Notes under the pieces: generated by a model
Told to the model about the DNA's origin: nothing
What the model saw: only the letters and a program-made list of their open reading frames with translations
Databases searched by the model: none
Assembly (NCBI GenBank): GCA_016716305.1
Contig: JADJWP010000002.1
Coordinates: 1,176,501 to 1,240,500, forward strand
Reading direction: 5' to 3'
Length of the DNA: 64,000 nt
Source of the DNA: Chloracidobacterium sp.
GTDB lineage: Bacteria > Acidobacteriota > Blastocatellia > Pyrinomonadales > Pyrinomonadaceae
Shown: one piece after another, positions 1-7,861 of the stretch
How the letters are laid out: each line of letters opens with the position of its first letter
How positions within the stretch are numbered: the first letter of the stretch is position 1
Program-made: the position numbers and the translations under genes

Positions 1-264
1 AACTTACTCACGATCTATCGGCTTCTGACCGGTAAGACGGACGATGAATGCATCGAGCATTTTGCAGGGAAAGGATACGGCCACTTAAAAACAGAACTCG
101 CCGAGATCGTTGTCGAATTCCTCCGGCCCTTTCAGGAACGCGTAAAGCAGTACGACGACGAGGCCTTGATGCAGATCCTCAAACCCGGTGCCGAAAGGGC
201 CCGCAGTAAAGCTGCAAATACTCTCAGCACCGTTTACGAGAGAATGGGCATCACGCAGGTTTAG
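1..264 (+). CDS. trpS: Tryptophanyl-tRNA synthetase, C-terminal part
   Basis: Open from the first base of the window to a TAG at 262-264, giving the last 87 residues; the N-terminal Rossmann domain with HIGH/KMSKS motifs lies outside. The residues (NLLTIYRLLTG, then FAGKGYGHLK, ending ERMGITQV) match the helical C-terminal domain of bacterial TrpRS, which contributes to Trp-AMP formation and tRNA(Trp) charging. Identification rests on recall of the family tail, so it is good but not absolute. No convincing rho-independent terminator follows in the 146 bp before the next gene. Confidence 0.85.
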   Translation, partial: NLLTIYRLLTGKTDDECIEHFAGKGYGHLKTELAEIVVEFLRPFQERVKQYDDEALMQILKPGAERARSKAANTLSTVYERMGITQV

Positions 265-410
265 GCAGTCTCGTTGTGTTGTCTGATTAAAGGTCAGTAC
301 TTGCCCTTGCACAGGGTGATACAATTGTTTATCCCTTTGCCCATGATATTGATATTTCGAGTTAGATCTGCCGGGAATCCCTCCGGTTCCCGCGTGCAAA
401 AGGAGCCAAT

Positions 411-1922
411 ATGGACGCAGTAAAAAAGTCTTTTGACATCCCGAAATTCAAAGAACAATACGAAAACTACATCGGCGGCGAATGGGCCGCCCCAAAGAGC
501 GGCGAGTATTTCGACGTGATCTCGCCGGTTGACGGTCAGTCGTTCACAAAGGTAGCCCGCTCGAACGAGCAGGACATCGAAGCTGCTCTCGATGCTGCGC
601 ACGCCGCATTTGAGACGTGGGGCAAAACCTCGGCCACCGAACGCAGCAACATCTTGCTGAAGATCGCCGATCGAATGGAGCAGAACCTCGACATGCTGGC
701 CCGTGCCGAGACCTGGGACAACGGCAAGCCGATCCGTGAGACGACGGCCGCCGATATCCCGCTTGCGATCGATCATTTCCGGTATTTCGCGAGCGTGATC
801 CGTGCCGAAGAAGGAAGCGCCTCGGAGCTCGATCAGAACACGCTTTCGGTGATCATCAAGGAGCCGCTCGGCGTGGTCGGCCAGATCATCCCGTGGAACT
901 TCCCTATCCTCATGGCGACCTGGAAGCTGGCACCGGCTCTCGCAGCCGGAAACTGCATCGTCCTAAAACCCGCCGAACAGACACCCGCAAGCATTCTGAT
1001 CTGGGCAGAACTTGTTGGCGATCTGATCCCGAAAGGCGTGCTCAATATCGTCAACGGCTTCGGCGTCGAGGCGGGCAAACCGCTTGCGACAAATCCAAGG
1101 ATCGCAAAGGTCGCCTTCACCGGCGAGACGACGACCGGACGCCTGATAATGCAGTATGCATCGCAGAATCTGATCCCGGTGACGCTCGAGCTCGGCGGTA
1201 AATCGCCGAACATCTTCTTCAAGAGCGTGATGGATGCGGACGACGAATTCTTCGACAAGTGTCTCGAAGGCGCAACGCTATTCGCGCTCAATCAAGGTGA
1301 GGTCTGCACGTGCCCGTCGCGGGTACTCGTTCAGGAATCGATTGCTGACGAGTTCATTCCACGCTTCATCGAACGCGTTAAGCAGATCAAGATGGGCCAT
1401 CCGCTCGACCCGACGACGATGATGGGCGCGCAGGCGAGCCATGACCAGTACGAAAAGATCCTGAACTATATCCAGATAGGCAAGGACGAGGGAGCCGAGG
1501 TGCTCTGCGGCGGCAACGCTTACAAAAACCCGGACCTCGAAGACGGATATTACATCGAGCCGACCGTGCTGAAAGGCCACAACAAGATGCGCGTCTTCCA
1601 GGAAGAGATTTTCGGCCCGGTGACGTGCCTGACCACGTTCAAGGACGAAGCGGAAGCGATCGAGATCGCCAACGACACGCTCTACGGCCTCGGCGCCGGC
1701 GTCTGGACCCGCGACGCCCACGAACTCTACCGCGTACCGAGAGCGATCCAGGCCGGACGCGTATGGGTGAACAACTATCACAATTACCCGGCACACGCTC
1801 CGTTCGGCGGATACAAGAAATCCGGCTTCGGCCGCGAGAATCACCTGATGATGCTCGACCACTACCGCCAGACAAAGAACATGCTCATCTCTTACGACAA
1901 GAAAGCGATGGGATTTTTCTAG
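411..1922 (+). CDS. NAD-dependent aldehyde dehydrogenase (AldB/ExaC/AcoD type)
   Basis: 503 aa, full length for the aldehyde dehydrogenase superfamily. It oxidises an aldehyde, probably acetaldehyde or another short one, to the acid with NAD(P)+. Visible landmarks are the cofactor-binding PWNFP (161-165), KPAEQTP (187-192), FTG near 236, the general base E260 in LELGGKSPN and the catalytic C299 in NQGEVCTCPSR. A clear ribosome site (AAGGAG) precedes the ATG. A DUF779 gene, which commonly accompanies this AldB/AcoD-like subgroup, lies at 2494, supporting the subgroup call. The exact substrate cannot be read from sequence. Confidence 0.93.
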   Translation: MDAVKKSFDIPKFKEQYENYIGGEWAAPKSGEYFDVISPVDGQSFTKVARSNEQDIEAALDAAHAAFETWGKTSATERSNILLKIADRMEQNLDMLARAETWDNGKPIRETTAADIPLAIDHFRYFASVIRAEEGSASELDQNTLSVIIKEPLGVVGQIIPWNFPILMATWKLAPALAAGNCIVLKPAEQTPASILIWAELVGDLIPKGVLNIVNGFGVEAGKPLATNPRIAKVAFTGETTTGRLIMQYASQNLIPVTLELGGKSPNIFFKSVMDADDEFFDKCLEGATLFALNQGEVCTCPSRVLVQESIADEFIPRFIERVKQIKMGHPLDPTTMMGAQASHDQYEKILNYIQIGKDEGAEVLCGGNAYKNPDLEDGYYIEPTVLKGHNKMRVFQEEIFGPVTCLTTFKDEAEAIEIANDTLYGLGAGVWTRDAHELYRVPRAIQAGRVWVNNYHNYPAHAPFGGYKKSGFGRENHLMMLDHYRQTKNMLISYDKKAMGFF

Positions 1923-2030
1923 GCAATTAAGCTGCTTAGCAGCGACAGAATGTATCCCCAGGTGGAGCGAGCGAAACCTGGGGTTATAGTGAGAAATGAA
2001 ATCTAAGCCCCGTGGGGGCGACAGTGTTTC
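1923..2030 (+). repeat. REP-like palindromic intergenic element with three hairpins
   Basis: About 108 bp made of three hairpins in a symmetrical layout. GCTGC-TTA-GCAGC lies at 1931-1943. A central CCCCAGGT / ACCTGGGG stem (1956-1963 with 1976-1983, 12-nt loop) follows. GCCCC-GTG-GGGGC is at 2007-2019. The outer hairpins share a direct-repeat frame: TAAG, then the palindrome, then GCGACAG, then a TGT-containing tail. This modular form is what dispersed palindromic elements look like. I recognise similar elements in acidobacterial-type genomes from memory only. No second copy was noticed in this window, though the scan was by eye. Confidence 0.6.
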
Positions 2031-2031
2031 A

Positions 2032-2478
2032 ATGTCCGTAAAATTGCTTCTCGCAAGTTTGTTTTTAGTACTCGTTCCTGGCATTGCATCGGCTCAGAGA
2101 GCAGCCGGCTGCGAACGGGTCGACCCATCGGAGAAAACTTTCTGGGGTTGGATTAAGGAGAACAATCCAACTGAAGGTGGAGTATTTCAAAAGTTAGAAG
2201 GTCGTGTTATTTTGCCCGATGAGTCGGTCCTGTCGGGAGCTTTAGTGGAATTATTTAATAATCCTGATCTTGACGTTGATAAACGGAAAAGGCTGGCCGC
2301 CTGTCGTACTGGTGATAAGGGATTCTTCAGGTTTAAAGGGGTGCGTCCTGGTAGGTACGAAATTAGGGCGAGCTATGGCCGTGGCCTGGATGCTGGTCAA
2401 ACAATGGTAAATCTTGACCCAAAGAATAAGGACGCCTCTAAAAAAGACATAATAGTCCGAATGGAAATAAGCAACTAG
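2032..2478 (+). CDS. Secreted protein with a carboxypeptidase-regulatory-like (Ig-like) domain
   Basis: 148 aa from the ATG at 2032, chosen because the next residues form a good signal peptide (MSVKLLLASLFLVLVPGIASAQ, cleavage expected near AQR). An ATG at 1996 would put 12 odd residues encoded by the repeat element in front. The mature part contains a beta-sandwich pattern typical of CarboxypepD_reg-like or SpaA-like domains: GRVILPDESVLSGALVELF, then GDKGFFRFKGVRPGRYEIRA, with the usual F.F..V.PG.Y.I element. Probably periplasmic or surface exposed; no catalytic residues seen. Its codon use looks more AT-rich by eye than its neighbours. With the adjacent repeat, this suggests it was inserted between the aldehyde dehydrogenase and its DUF779 partner. 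Function unknown. Confidence 0.72.
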   Translation: MSVKLLLASLFLVLVPGIASAQRAAGCERVDPSEKTFWGWIKENNPTEGGVFQKLEGRVILPDESVLSGALVELFNNPDLDVDKRKRLAACRTGDKGFFRFKGVRPGRYEIRASYGRGLDAGQTMVNLDPKNKDASKKDIIVRMEISN

Positions 2479-2493
2479 AAGCGCGCAACCTAG

Positions 2494-2907
2494 ATGACTA
2501 AGAGAGTATTAAGAGTGCAAATCACTCCCGAAGCCGCCGAGGTCGTCGACGAACTCCGTGCCAAACACGGAGACCTGATGTTCCACCAATCCGGCGGGTG
2601 TTGTGACGGGAGTTCGCCGATGTGTTATCCGAAAGGGGAGTTCATGGTCGGATCAAGCGATGTTTGGCTGGGCGAGGTGGCCGGTTGCGATTTTTATATG
2701 GCCAAGGACCAGTTCGAATTCTGGCAGCACACCGAACTGACCATCGACATCACCAAAGGCCGCGGTGCGAGCTTTTCACTCGAGATCCCTCTCGGGCTGA
2801 GGTTTGTGACGAAATCGCGCGTGTTCAGCTACGATGAATCACAGAATCTGATCGAAACGCACCCCGGCGATGCAACCGAGGCCCGAGTTGCAGAAGCCCG
2901 CACGTAA
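2494..2907 (+). CDS. DUF779 domain protein
   Basis: 137 aa. The Cys-rich stretch QSGGCCDGSSPMCYPKGEF (around 33-51) and the later GCDFYMAKDQFEFW and FSLEIPLGLRFVTKSRVF are typical of DUF779. Genes of this family are regularly found next to AldB/AcoD-like aldehyde dehydrogenases, and the 411-1922 gene is of that kind, so a shared role in aldehyde oxidation is inferred; the molecular activity is unknown. The conserved Cys residues could bind a metal. It starts 15 bp after the preceding stop. Confidence 0.85.
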   Translation: MTKRVLRVQITPEAAEVVDELRAKHGDLMFHQSGGCCDGSSPMCYPKGEFMVGSSDVWLGEVAGCDFYMAKDQFEFWQHTELTIDITKGRGASFSLEIPLGLRFVTKSRVFSYDESQNLIETHPGDATEARVAEART

Positions 2908-2966
2908 GTAAGGGCGTAAAATCCAGCTTGAATATTTCGCCCCTGCTCACGCGCGGGCTTGTGCAT

Positions 2967-3314
2967 ATGAAGATCACCGTCTACGAAAAACCCACCTGAA
3001 CGACCTGCCGCAATCTTGCGACGCTGTTTCGTGAAAACGGCATCGATTTCGAGCAGGTAAATTATTTTGTCGAGCCGCTGACGGCAAAGGTCATTACGGA
3101 TCTGCTCAAAAAGCTGAAGATCCCGGCGTTCGGTCTGCTGCGAACCAAGGAAAAAGAGTTCAAAGAGCTTGGGTTCGACGAGAAAACCCCGGAGGGCGCC
3201 ATCATCGATGCTATCGTGAGAAATCCGGGTCTACTTAATCGCCCGATCGTCGTCGTCGGCGACAAAGCGGTCGTAGCCCGACCGATAGAAAAGGCACTGG
3301 AACTGATATGCTAG
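2967..3314 (+). CDS. ArsC-family thiol reductase, probable selenoprotein (in-frame TGA read as Sec11)
   Basis: Reading from ATG 2967 to TAG 3312-3314 gives 115 residues with one internal stop, TGA at 2997-2999 (residue 11). The residues around it, KPT-[TGA]-TTC, put the TGA exactly where ArsC-family proteins have the catalytic Cys (CxxC). The rest of the protein is intact: FRENGIDFEQVNYFVEPL, LLRTKEKEFKELG, NRPIVVVGDKAVVARP. The three Arg residues R59, R92 and R105 match R60, R94 and R107 of plasmid R773 ArsC in spacing. This fits a thioredoxin-fold reductase (arsenate reductase or Spx/YffB-like) with a UxxC active site. A TGC-to-TGA nonsense mutation is the alternative, but it would have to hit precisely the catalytic codon of an otherwise undamaged gene. 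The C-terminal residue is also Cys. Confidence 0.82.
3006..3042 (+). promoter_or_regulatory. Candidate bacterial SECIS hairpin after the TGA codon
   Basis: An outer stem TGCCG (3006-3010) with CGGCA (3038-3042) encloses a short inner stem ACG (3021-3023) with CGT (3030-3032) and the apical loop CTGTTT. That loop contains a GU at 3026-3027, about 26 nt past the TGA. Bacterial SECIS elements place a G/GU apical loop roughly 16-37 nt after the UGA, so position fits. The inner stem is only three pairs and no energy was computed, so this is a candidate only. Confidence 0.3.
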
Positions 3315-3335
3315 GCCAACGGGTAGTCAGTAATT

Positions 3336-3821
3336 ATGAAGTTCACACTAACGATCATTGCCATGTTTTTCGTTTCGGCCATTGTTTCCTGCGATGTTCA
3401 AAGCGGCATCACAAAGAACGCTGTAGAAAAATACGGCCCGACGCCGACGCCTTCGGTAATGCCGACTCCGGTCGAGGAACCGATCGACCCGAAGGATGTC
3501 GTCAAGGTCGATTCAAGCTTGCAAGGGCCGACGATATCGATCAGCGAATCGAACCGGAAAAGATCAGTTGTATGCGATAAATTCAACCGCGTGATGGTTA
3601 ACGGACGCGACAATGAAATTACGGTCACTGGGGGTTGCCGCCAGATAATGATCAACGGCGACCGTAACGAAGTGACGGCTGCGGCCGCGGCCGAAATCGT
3701 CTTGAACGGCAGCGACAACAAAGTGAGATACTCACGCTATGCAAACGGCAAGCGGCCCGTAATTTCTGATAACAAGACGGGAAATGTGGTTGAGAAGGCA
3801 GAGCCACCGACCAACAAATAG
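3336..3821 (+). CDS. DUF3060-like lipoprotein
   Basis: 161 aa. The N terminus is a short hydrophobic signal ending in AIVSC, a lipobox, so Cys19 is the likely lipidation site. A Pro/Thr-rich linker (PTPTPSVMPTP) follows. The C-terminal half has repeated beta-helix-like units, VMVNGRDNEITVTG, IMINGDRNEVTA and IVLNGSDNKVRYS, then GKRPVISDNKTGN, which is the pattern of DUF3060 proteins. Expected to be membrane anchored on the periplasmic side; function unknown. It starts 21 bp after the ArsC-like gene and may be cotranscribed with it. Confidence 0.75.
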   Translation: MKFTLTIIAMFFVSAIVSCDVQSGITKNAVEKYGPTPTPSVMPTPVEEPIDPKDVVKVDSSLQGPTISISESNRKRSVVCDKFNRVMVNGRDNEITVTGGCRQIMINGDRNEVTAAAAAEIVLNGSDNKVRYSRYANGKRPVISDNKTGNVVEKAEPPTNK

Positions 3822-3875
3822 TGATATCCAGTACCGAAAACGACTCAATCCCAGCAATTGTCAAGGATCATCAAA

Positions 3876-4286
3876 ATGAGCTTTACGAACGGAAATGGAA
3901 ACGGAAACGGGCATCGGCCGAAACCCAAAAATGTACTCGGCGGCGAATTAGAAATTTGCTGCATGGACCCGATGACCGGATTTTATCGAGACGGCTTTTG
4001 CCGCACGGGCGTGGATGATACGGGCCGCCACACGGTCTGCATCGAAGCCACCGATGAATTCCTAGCATTTTCCAAAGCCGTCGGCAACGACCTTTCGACT
4101 CCGATGCCGCAATATGCTTTTCCCGGACTGAAAGCCGGCGATAAATGGTGCCTCTGCATGCTGCGGTGGAGAGAGGCGTTGCAGGCAGATATGGCACCGC
4201 GTGTTTACCTTAATGCAACTCACGAGGCAGCCCTCACGGTCGTTTCGCTCGAAGACCTGCGCGCGCACGCCGTTGACGACGAATAG
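3876..4286 (+). CDS. DUF2237 family protein
   Basis: 136 aa from the ATG at 3876, which has AAGGA at 3863-3867; a TTG at 3858 in the same frame is a less likely start. After an Asn/Gly-rich leader the sequence VLGGELEICCMDPMTGFYRDGFCRTG, with VCIEATDEFLAFSK and DKWCLCMLRWREA later, is characteristic of DUF2237. Several Cys residues are conserved in this family. No biochemical role is established to my knowledge. The stop is one base before the next start, so the following DinB gene is probably translated from the same message. Confidence 0.85.
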   Translation: MSFTNGNGNGNGHRPKPKNVLGGELEICCMDPMTGFYRDGFCRTGVDDTGRHTVCIEATDEFLAFSKAVGNDLSTPMPQYAFPGLKAGDKWCLCMLRWREALQADMAPRVYLNATHEAALTVVSLEDLRAHAVDDE

Positions 4287-4287
4287 A

Positions 4288-4755
4288 ATGAACACTGTCG
4301 AACATCTTCGCCAGCTCTTTGCTTACAACGACTGGGCCAACCGCCGGATCATCGTGGCACTTAAGACCTTCAATTCACCCAGATCGCTCGAGATCGCCGC
4401 TCATCTGCTGATCACCGAAAAGGAGTATTACGAGCGACTCTATGGAAAGAATTCGAGCGGCTTCGATTTTTGGCCAAGGCTCTCGCTCGACGAATGCGGT
4501 GCACTTGCCCGTGAAACAGCCGAATCGTTTGAAAAACTGCTTCGTCGCTTCGACGACGAAGGACTCGACATTCGTGCAAAGTATCATTCTAGTGAGGGTA
4601 TACCGTTCGAGAACACCTATCGCGAACTCCTTACACATGTCCTTTTCCATTCGTCCATCCATCGGGGGAACATTGTCCTTCGCCTCAGAGAAGACGGGTT
4701 CGAGCCGCCGATGACCGACTACATTATCTATTTGCGCGAGACAAAATATATCTAG
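4288..4755 (+). CDS. DinB-family protein
   Basis: 155 aa from ATG 4288, chosen because MNTVEHLRQLFAYNDWANRRI is the standard start of DinB/YfiT-like four-helix bundles; a longer frame upstream overlaps the DUF2237 gene. The three metal-ligand His positions of the family can be placed tentatively: only the later HVLFHSSIHRG (around 117-127) supplies clear His residues, and the first position appears to be AAHLLITEKEYYERL. Members act as metal-dependent thiol transferases or related enzymes; the substrate is unknown here. Confidence 0.8.
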   Translation: MNTVEHLRQLFAYNDWANRRIIVALKTFNSPRSLEIAAHLLITEKEYYERLYGKNSSGFDFWPRLSLDECGALARETAESFEKLLRRFDDEGLDIRAKYHSSEGIPFENTYRELLTHVLFHSSIHRGNIVLRLREDGFEPPMTDYIIYLRETKYI

Positions 4756-4798
4756 CACCTTCGCCCTACCGGCCGCTTTGCGTTAAAATCCTTTATCG

Positions 4799-5569
4799 AT
4801 GCAAGAGCAGCCCGAACAATTTACGTTTGATTTTCATACCGAGACCGCCGAGATCGTCGGCGATTCGCGTGATGAACTAAAGATCAAGCTTGGCGAATTC
4901 GCCGGCCCGCTCGATCTGCTCCTGTATCTCATCAGGCAGGAACAGGCCAATATCTTCGATATCCCGATCGCGACCATCACGGACGAATACCTGAAATACA
5001 TCCGGCTGATGAAGACGCTTGATATTGCTATCGCCGCAGACTTCCTCGTAATGGCCGCAACCCTGATCGAGATAAAGTCAAAGATGCTGCTTCCGCGTGA
5101 CCCGCTTGCCGAGCGCGATGAAGAGATCGAAGACCCCCGGCAGGAACTTGTTGACCGGCTGCTTGAATACGAGAAATTCAAATCGGCCGCGGAAATGCTC
5201 TACGAGCGTACCACGATCGAGCAAGCCGTCTTTCAGCGCGGAAAGATAGAATCTGACGACAACAATGCCGAGATCAGTGCTTCCGTCTTTGACCTGATCA
5301 CGATATTTCAGAAGATCCTCGCCCGACACAAAGACGAGGTCCAGATGGAGATCCAACGTGAAGAAATATCGCTTGCGGATATGATCAAAAACCTCCGAAA
5401 GCGGATCTTTGAGTTGGGCGAGTTGAATTTACTGACCTTTTTTGAGGAAATGCATTCGCGTCGTGAACTGGTGACGGCTTTCGTCGCCGTGCTTGAGATC
5501 GTGAGGACCGAGACCGTCAAGCTCGTTCAAAAAACAACCTTCGGTGATATCGTTCTTAAGAGGACGTAA
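4799..5569 (+). CDS. scpA: Segregation and condensation protein A (kleisin)
   Basis: 256 aa, normal length. ScpA is the kleisin that bridges the Smc dimer and recruits ScpB, compacting and separating newly replicated chromosomes. The diagnostic motif GEFAGPLDLLLYLIRQEQANIFDIPI lies around residues 32-57, followed by TDEYLKYIRLM and a Lys/Glu-rich middle. The winged-helix C terminus (FEEMHSRRELVTAFVAVLEIVRT) contacts the Smc head. scpB follows after 6 bp, the usual operon. Confidence 0.95.
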   Translation: MQEQPEQFTFDFHTETAEIVGDSRDELKIKLGEFAGPLDLLLYLIRQEQANIFDIPIATITDEYLKYIRLMKTLDIAIAADFLVMAATLIEIKSKMLLPRDPLAERDEEIEDPRQELVDRLLEYEKFKSAAEMLYERTTIEQAVFQRGKIESDDNNAEISASVFDLITIFQKILARHKDEVQMEIQREEISLADMIKNLRKRIFELGELNLLTFFEEMHSRRELVTAFVAVLEIVRTETVKLVQKTTFGDIVLKRT

Positions 5570-5575
5570 GTTCGA

Positions 5576-6130
5576 ATGGAAAGTGAGATCGAAAAACCAA
5601 ACCGCAGCAGTTCCGAGCTTATCGCGCTCGTAGAAGCCTTGATATTTGTCTCTGATGAACCCATTACAGCCCGGGCCCTGAGTGAGGTCCTTGGGGAAGA
5701 CAAAGAGAGTATCATTGCCGCTGTCGAGGCTCTGATCGAAGAGTATAGTTCGCGGGAAAGCGGCCTCCAGATACGCGAGATCGCCGGCGGCTGGCAGATC
5801 GCAACTCGAACCGAACTGCACGAGACCGTCCGAAAGTTCCTTAAGACCCGTCCATCCGCAAAGCTATCGCTTGCATCTCTCGAAACGCTCGCGGTAATCG
5901 CCTACAAACAGCCGGTCACGGTCCCGGAGATCCTTGAGATCCGTGGTGTTCAGTCTGCTTCCGCGATCAAAACGCTTCTTGAAAAGAGGCTTATCGTCAC
6001 CAAAGGCCATAAAGAAACCGTTGGCCGCCCGATGCAATACGGCACATCGAAGGAATTTCTGATCCAGTTCGGCCTTAAGGACCTTTCCGAACTCCCGAGC
6101 ATCGAAGATTTTGAAGATCTGGTCCAATGA
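5576..6130 (+). CDS. scpB: Segregation and condensation protein B
   Basis: 184 aa with the two tandem winged-helix domains of ScpB: residues about 12-85 (LVEALIFVSDEPITARALSEVLG) and 90-165 (LSLASLETLAVIAYKQPVTVPEI, then RGVQSASAIKTLLEKRLIVTKGHKETVGRP). It dimerises and binds ScpA in the Smc complex. The stop overlaps the ATG of the next gene by 4 bp, indicating translational coupling. Confidence 0.95.
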   Translation: MESEIEKPNRSSSELIALVEALIFVSDEPITARALSEVLGEDKESIIAAVEALIEEYSSRESGLQIREIAGGWQIATRTELHETVRKFLKTRPSAKLSLASLETLAVIAYKQPVTVPEILEIRGVQSASAIKTLLEKRLIVTKGHKETVGRPMQYGTSKEFLIQFGLKDLSELPSIEDFEDLVQ

Positions 6131-6657
6131 GGGTCAAAAGATCGGCCAACATCCTGGTCATTCGCGAAACGCCTGGTTGTTTATGGATCCTCGGGGTATT
6201 CTTCGCGGTTATCGGAACGGCGTTCGTTTATGGTTCGCTTGGTGGATACACCAATTTTGACGAAGCTCCGCCGTGGGTCCTCGGCTTGCACTTTTTTGGC
6301 GGAATCTGTGCAATTGCCGCTGGGTATTGGGTCCTCTTCTTCGCTCCCATCACGACCGTTATTATCGATCGAAATAAGCGAATGGTCTCGATACGGCGAA
6401 AGGGCATAACAGGAAAGACCGACACCGAATTTGGCTTCGACGAGGTAGGGAGATTCGATGTCTTCGAAGAGTTCGACAGTGATGGCGACGACGTATACAC
6501 TTTGGGTCTCGTCCTCGCTGACGAAAGGAATTTGACGATATCATCGCTTTCGAGCCCTCTTGAAAGCGATAAACGAGATTTGGCTTTTGAATCGAACCAG
6601 TTCATGGGTAAACAAATGCCGAGTTATCGAAATGCCGACCGTGAGACCGAAGAATAA
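6127..6657 (+). CDS. Membrane protein of unknown function coupled to scpB
   Basis: 176 aa, overlapping scpB by ATGA. Two predicted membrane spans (about 16-36 and 55-77) surround a short loop, followed by a cytoplasmic or periplasmic beta-rich region (TTVIIDRNKRMVSIRRKG, then TEFGFDEVGRFDVFEEFDSDGDDVYTLGLVL). The layout resembles small PH-like or photosystem-assembly-type membrane proteins, where a two-helix hairpin precedes a beta sandwich, but no family is recognised with confidence. Its placement between scpB and rluB suggests cotranscription rather than a shared function. Confidence 0.75.
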   Translation: MRVKRSANILVIRETPGCLWILGVFFAVIGTAFVYGSLGGYTNFDEAPPWVLGLHFFGGICAIAAGYWVLFFAPITTVIIDRNKRMVSIRRKGITGKTDTEFGFDEVGRFDVFEEFDSDGDDVYTLGLVLADERNLTISSLSSPLESDKRDLAFESNQFMGKQMPSYRNADRETEE

Positions 6658-6686
6658 ACGGACGGAAGAAAACAAGTAGGCGTACT

Positions 6687-7424
6687 ATGCCAGAAAGACT
6701 ACAAAAGCTCATTGCCCAAGCGGGCATCGCGTCGCGACGTGCTGCCGAAGAATTGATCGCAAGCGGTGCGGTCACTGTTAACGGAAAGATCGTGACCGAA
6801 CCAGGCACAAAGGCCGATCCGGAAAAGGACCACATTAAGGTCAACGGAAAAATGATCAATGCTCGTCTCGAGAAACGAGAGAGCGTCTACCTTCTTGTGA
6901 ACAAACCAAAAGGTTATCTCTCGAGTGCGGCTGACCCGGAGGGAAGGAAATTGGTAACTGACCTTGTTAAGGGCTACGGCAAACTGCATCCTGTTGGGCG
7001 GCTCGATTACAACACCGAAGGCCTGATAATCCTCACTAACGACGGAGATTTCACAAACTATGTCGCTTCGTCAAAGAAGATACCAAAGATCTACGAAGTG
7101 AAGGTAAAGGGGTTGCCGACCGATGTGGCAATTCGCAAGCTCACCCGAGGCATAAGACTCGAAGACGGCTACAAGACCGCACCTGCGGACATCAAAGTGT
7201 TAAAACCTACTGACAAGAACGGCTGGTATGAGGTCACGCTGCGCGAAGGCCATAATCAGCAGATCCGAAAGATGTTCGATGCTGTTGGTCATTCGGTGGT
7301 TAAGTTAAAACGTACTCAGATAGGGCCGATTGGCGACAAATGGCTTGCGGTTGGGAAATTTAGAAAACTCAATGCGGACGAAATCATTGCGCTTTACCCG
7401 CTTTCCAAGAAAAGTCCATCTTAA
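6687..7424 (+). CDS. rluB: 23S rRNA pseudouridine synthase, RluB/RsuA family
   Basis: 245 aa. An N-terminal S4 RNA-binding domain (residues about 1-60: RLQKLIAQAGIASRRAAEELI) is followed by the pseudouridine synthase domain. The catalytic Asp is in the signature GRLDYNTEGLIILTNDGD (around 103-120). Later motifs KVKGLPTDVAIRKLTRGIRLEDG and LREGHNQQIRKMFDAVGHSV are typical. RluB/RluE-type enzymes modify 23S rRNA in the peptidyl-transferase region; which uridine is inferred from homology only. Genome neighbourhood scpA-scpB-rluB is common in bacteria. The stop overlaps the end of the convergent gene by 4 bp. Confidence 0.92.
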   Translation: MPERLQKLIAQAGIASRRAAEELIASGAVTVNGKIVTEPGTKADPEKDHIKVNGKMINARLEKRESVYLLVNKPKGYLSSAADPEGRKLVTDLVKGYGKLHPVGRLDYNTEGLIILTNDGDFTNYVASSKKIPKIYEVKVKGLPTDVAIRKLTRGIRLEDGYKTAPADIKVLKPTDKNGWYEVTLREGHNQQIRKMFDAVGHSVVKLKRTQIGPIGDKWLAVGKFRKLNADEIIALYPLSKKSPS

Positions 7425-7861
7425 CGGATCAATGCTCTGTGTTCGACCATAATGCAAAGGTTCTGTACGACTTTGATCCCCGCGCTCGCGAATGCCTCCG
7501 CCGCCGGATCGTTCGTGATGCCTAATTGGAACCAAACCGATCTCGGACTTTTTTCGATTATTTCGTCAACGTGACGTCCGATGTCTTGCGTCCGCCGAAA
7601 TACAATGACCATATCCAGGTCACCGGGAATCAGGCGCAAGTCCCGGAAAACATGCTTCCCCAAGATCTCCGTCACGTCAGGATAGTAAACCGGAACCGGA
7701 ACTATCTCGTATCCAGAGTCTTGAACATATTTCGATACGTAGAATGCCGGTTGGGCCGCGCGCGATTCGGGTTTTATGCCGAGGATCGCGATTCGCCGGG
7801 TTTCTTCGAGCAGAGTTCGGATGTCATTGTCAGAGGTCAAAATAAGCTTGGGCCGATCCAT
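7421..7861 (-). CDS. CoA-binding domain protein (YccU-like)
   Basis: 146 aa, a single CoA-binding Rossmann domain as in YccU: TRRIAILGIKPESRAAQPAFYVSKYVQDSGYEIVPVPVYYP, then GKHVFRDLRLIPGDLDMVIVFRR and a C-terminal WFQLGITNDPAAEAFASAGIKVVQNLCIMVEHRAL. These small proteins resemble the N-terminal domain of succinyl-CoA synthetase alpha; the role is not known. Convergent with rluB (4-bp overlap) and divergent from the acyl-CoA dehydrogenase. Confidence 0.88.
   Translation of the reverse strand: MDRPKLILTSDNDIRTLLEETRRIAILGIKPESRAAQPAFYVSKYVQDSGYEIVPVPVYYPDVTEILGKHVFRDLRLIPGDLDMVIVFRRTQDIGRHVDEIIEKSPRSVWFQLGITNDPAAEAFASAGIKVVQNLCIMVEHRALIR

Noticed and set aside
301..325. Possible sigma-70 promoter TTGCCC / TACAAT before the aldehyde dehydrogenase
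   Set aside because: The spacer is only about 13 bp, too short to be credible.
2967..2999. Treating the TGA at 2997 as the end of a short gene or a disabling mutation
   Set aside because: The frame beyond it is fully conserved with ArsC features for 104 more residues; a Sec codon explains it better.
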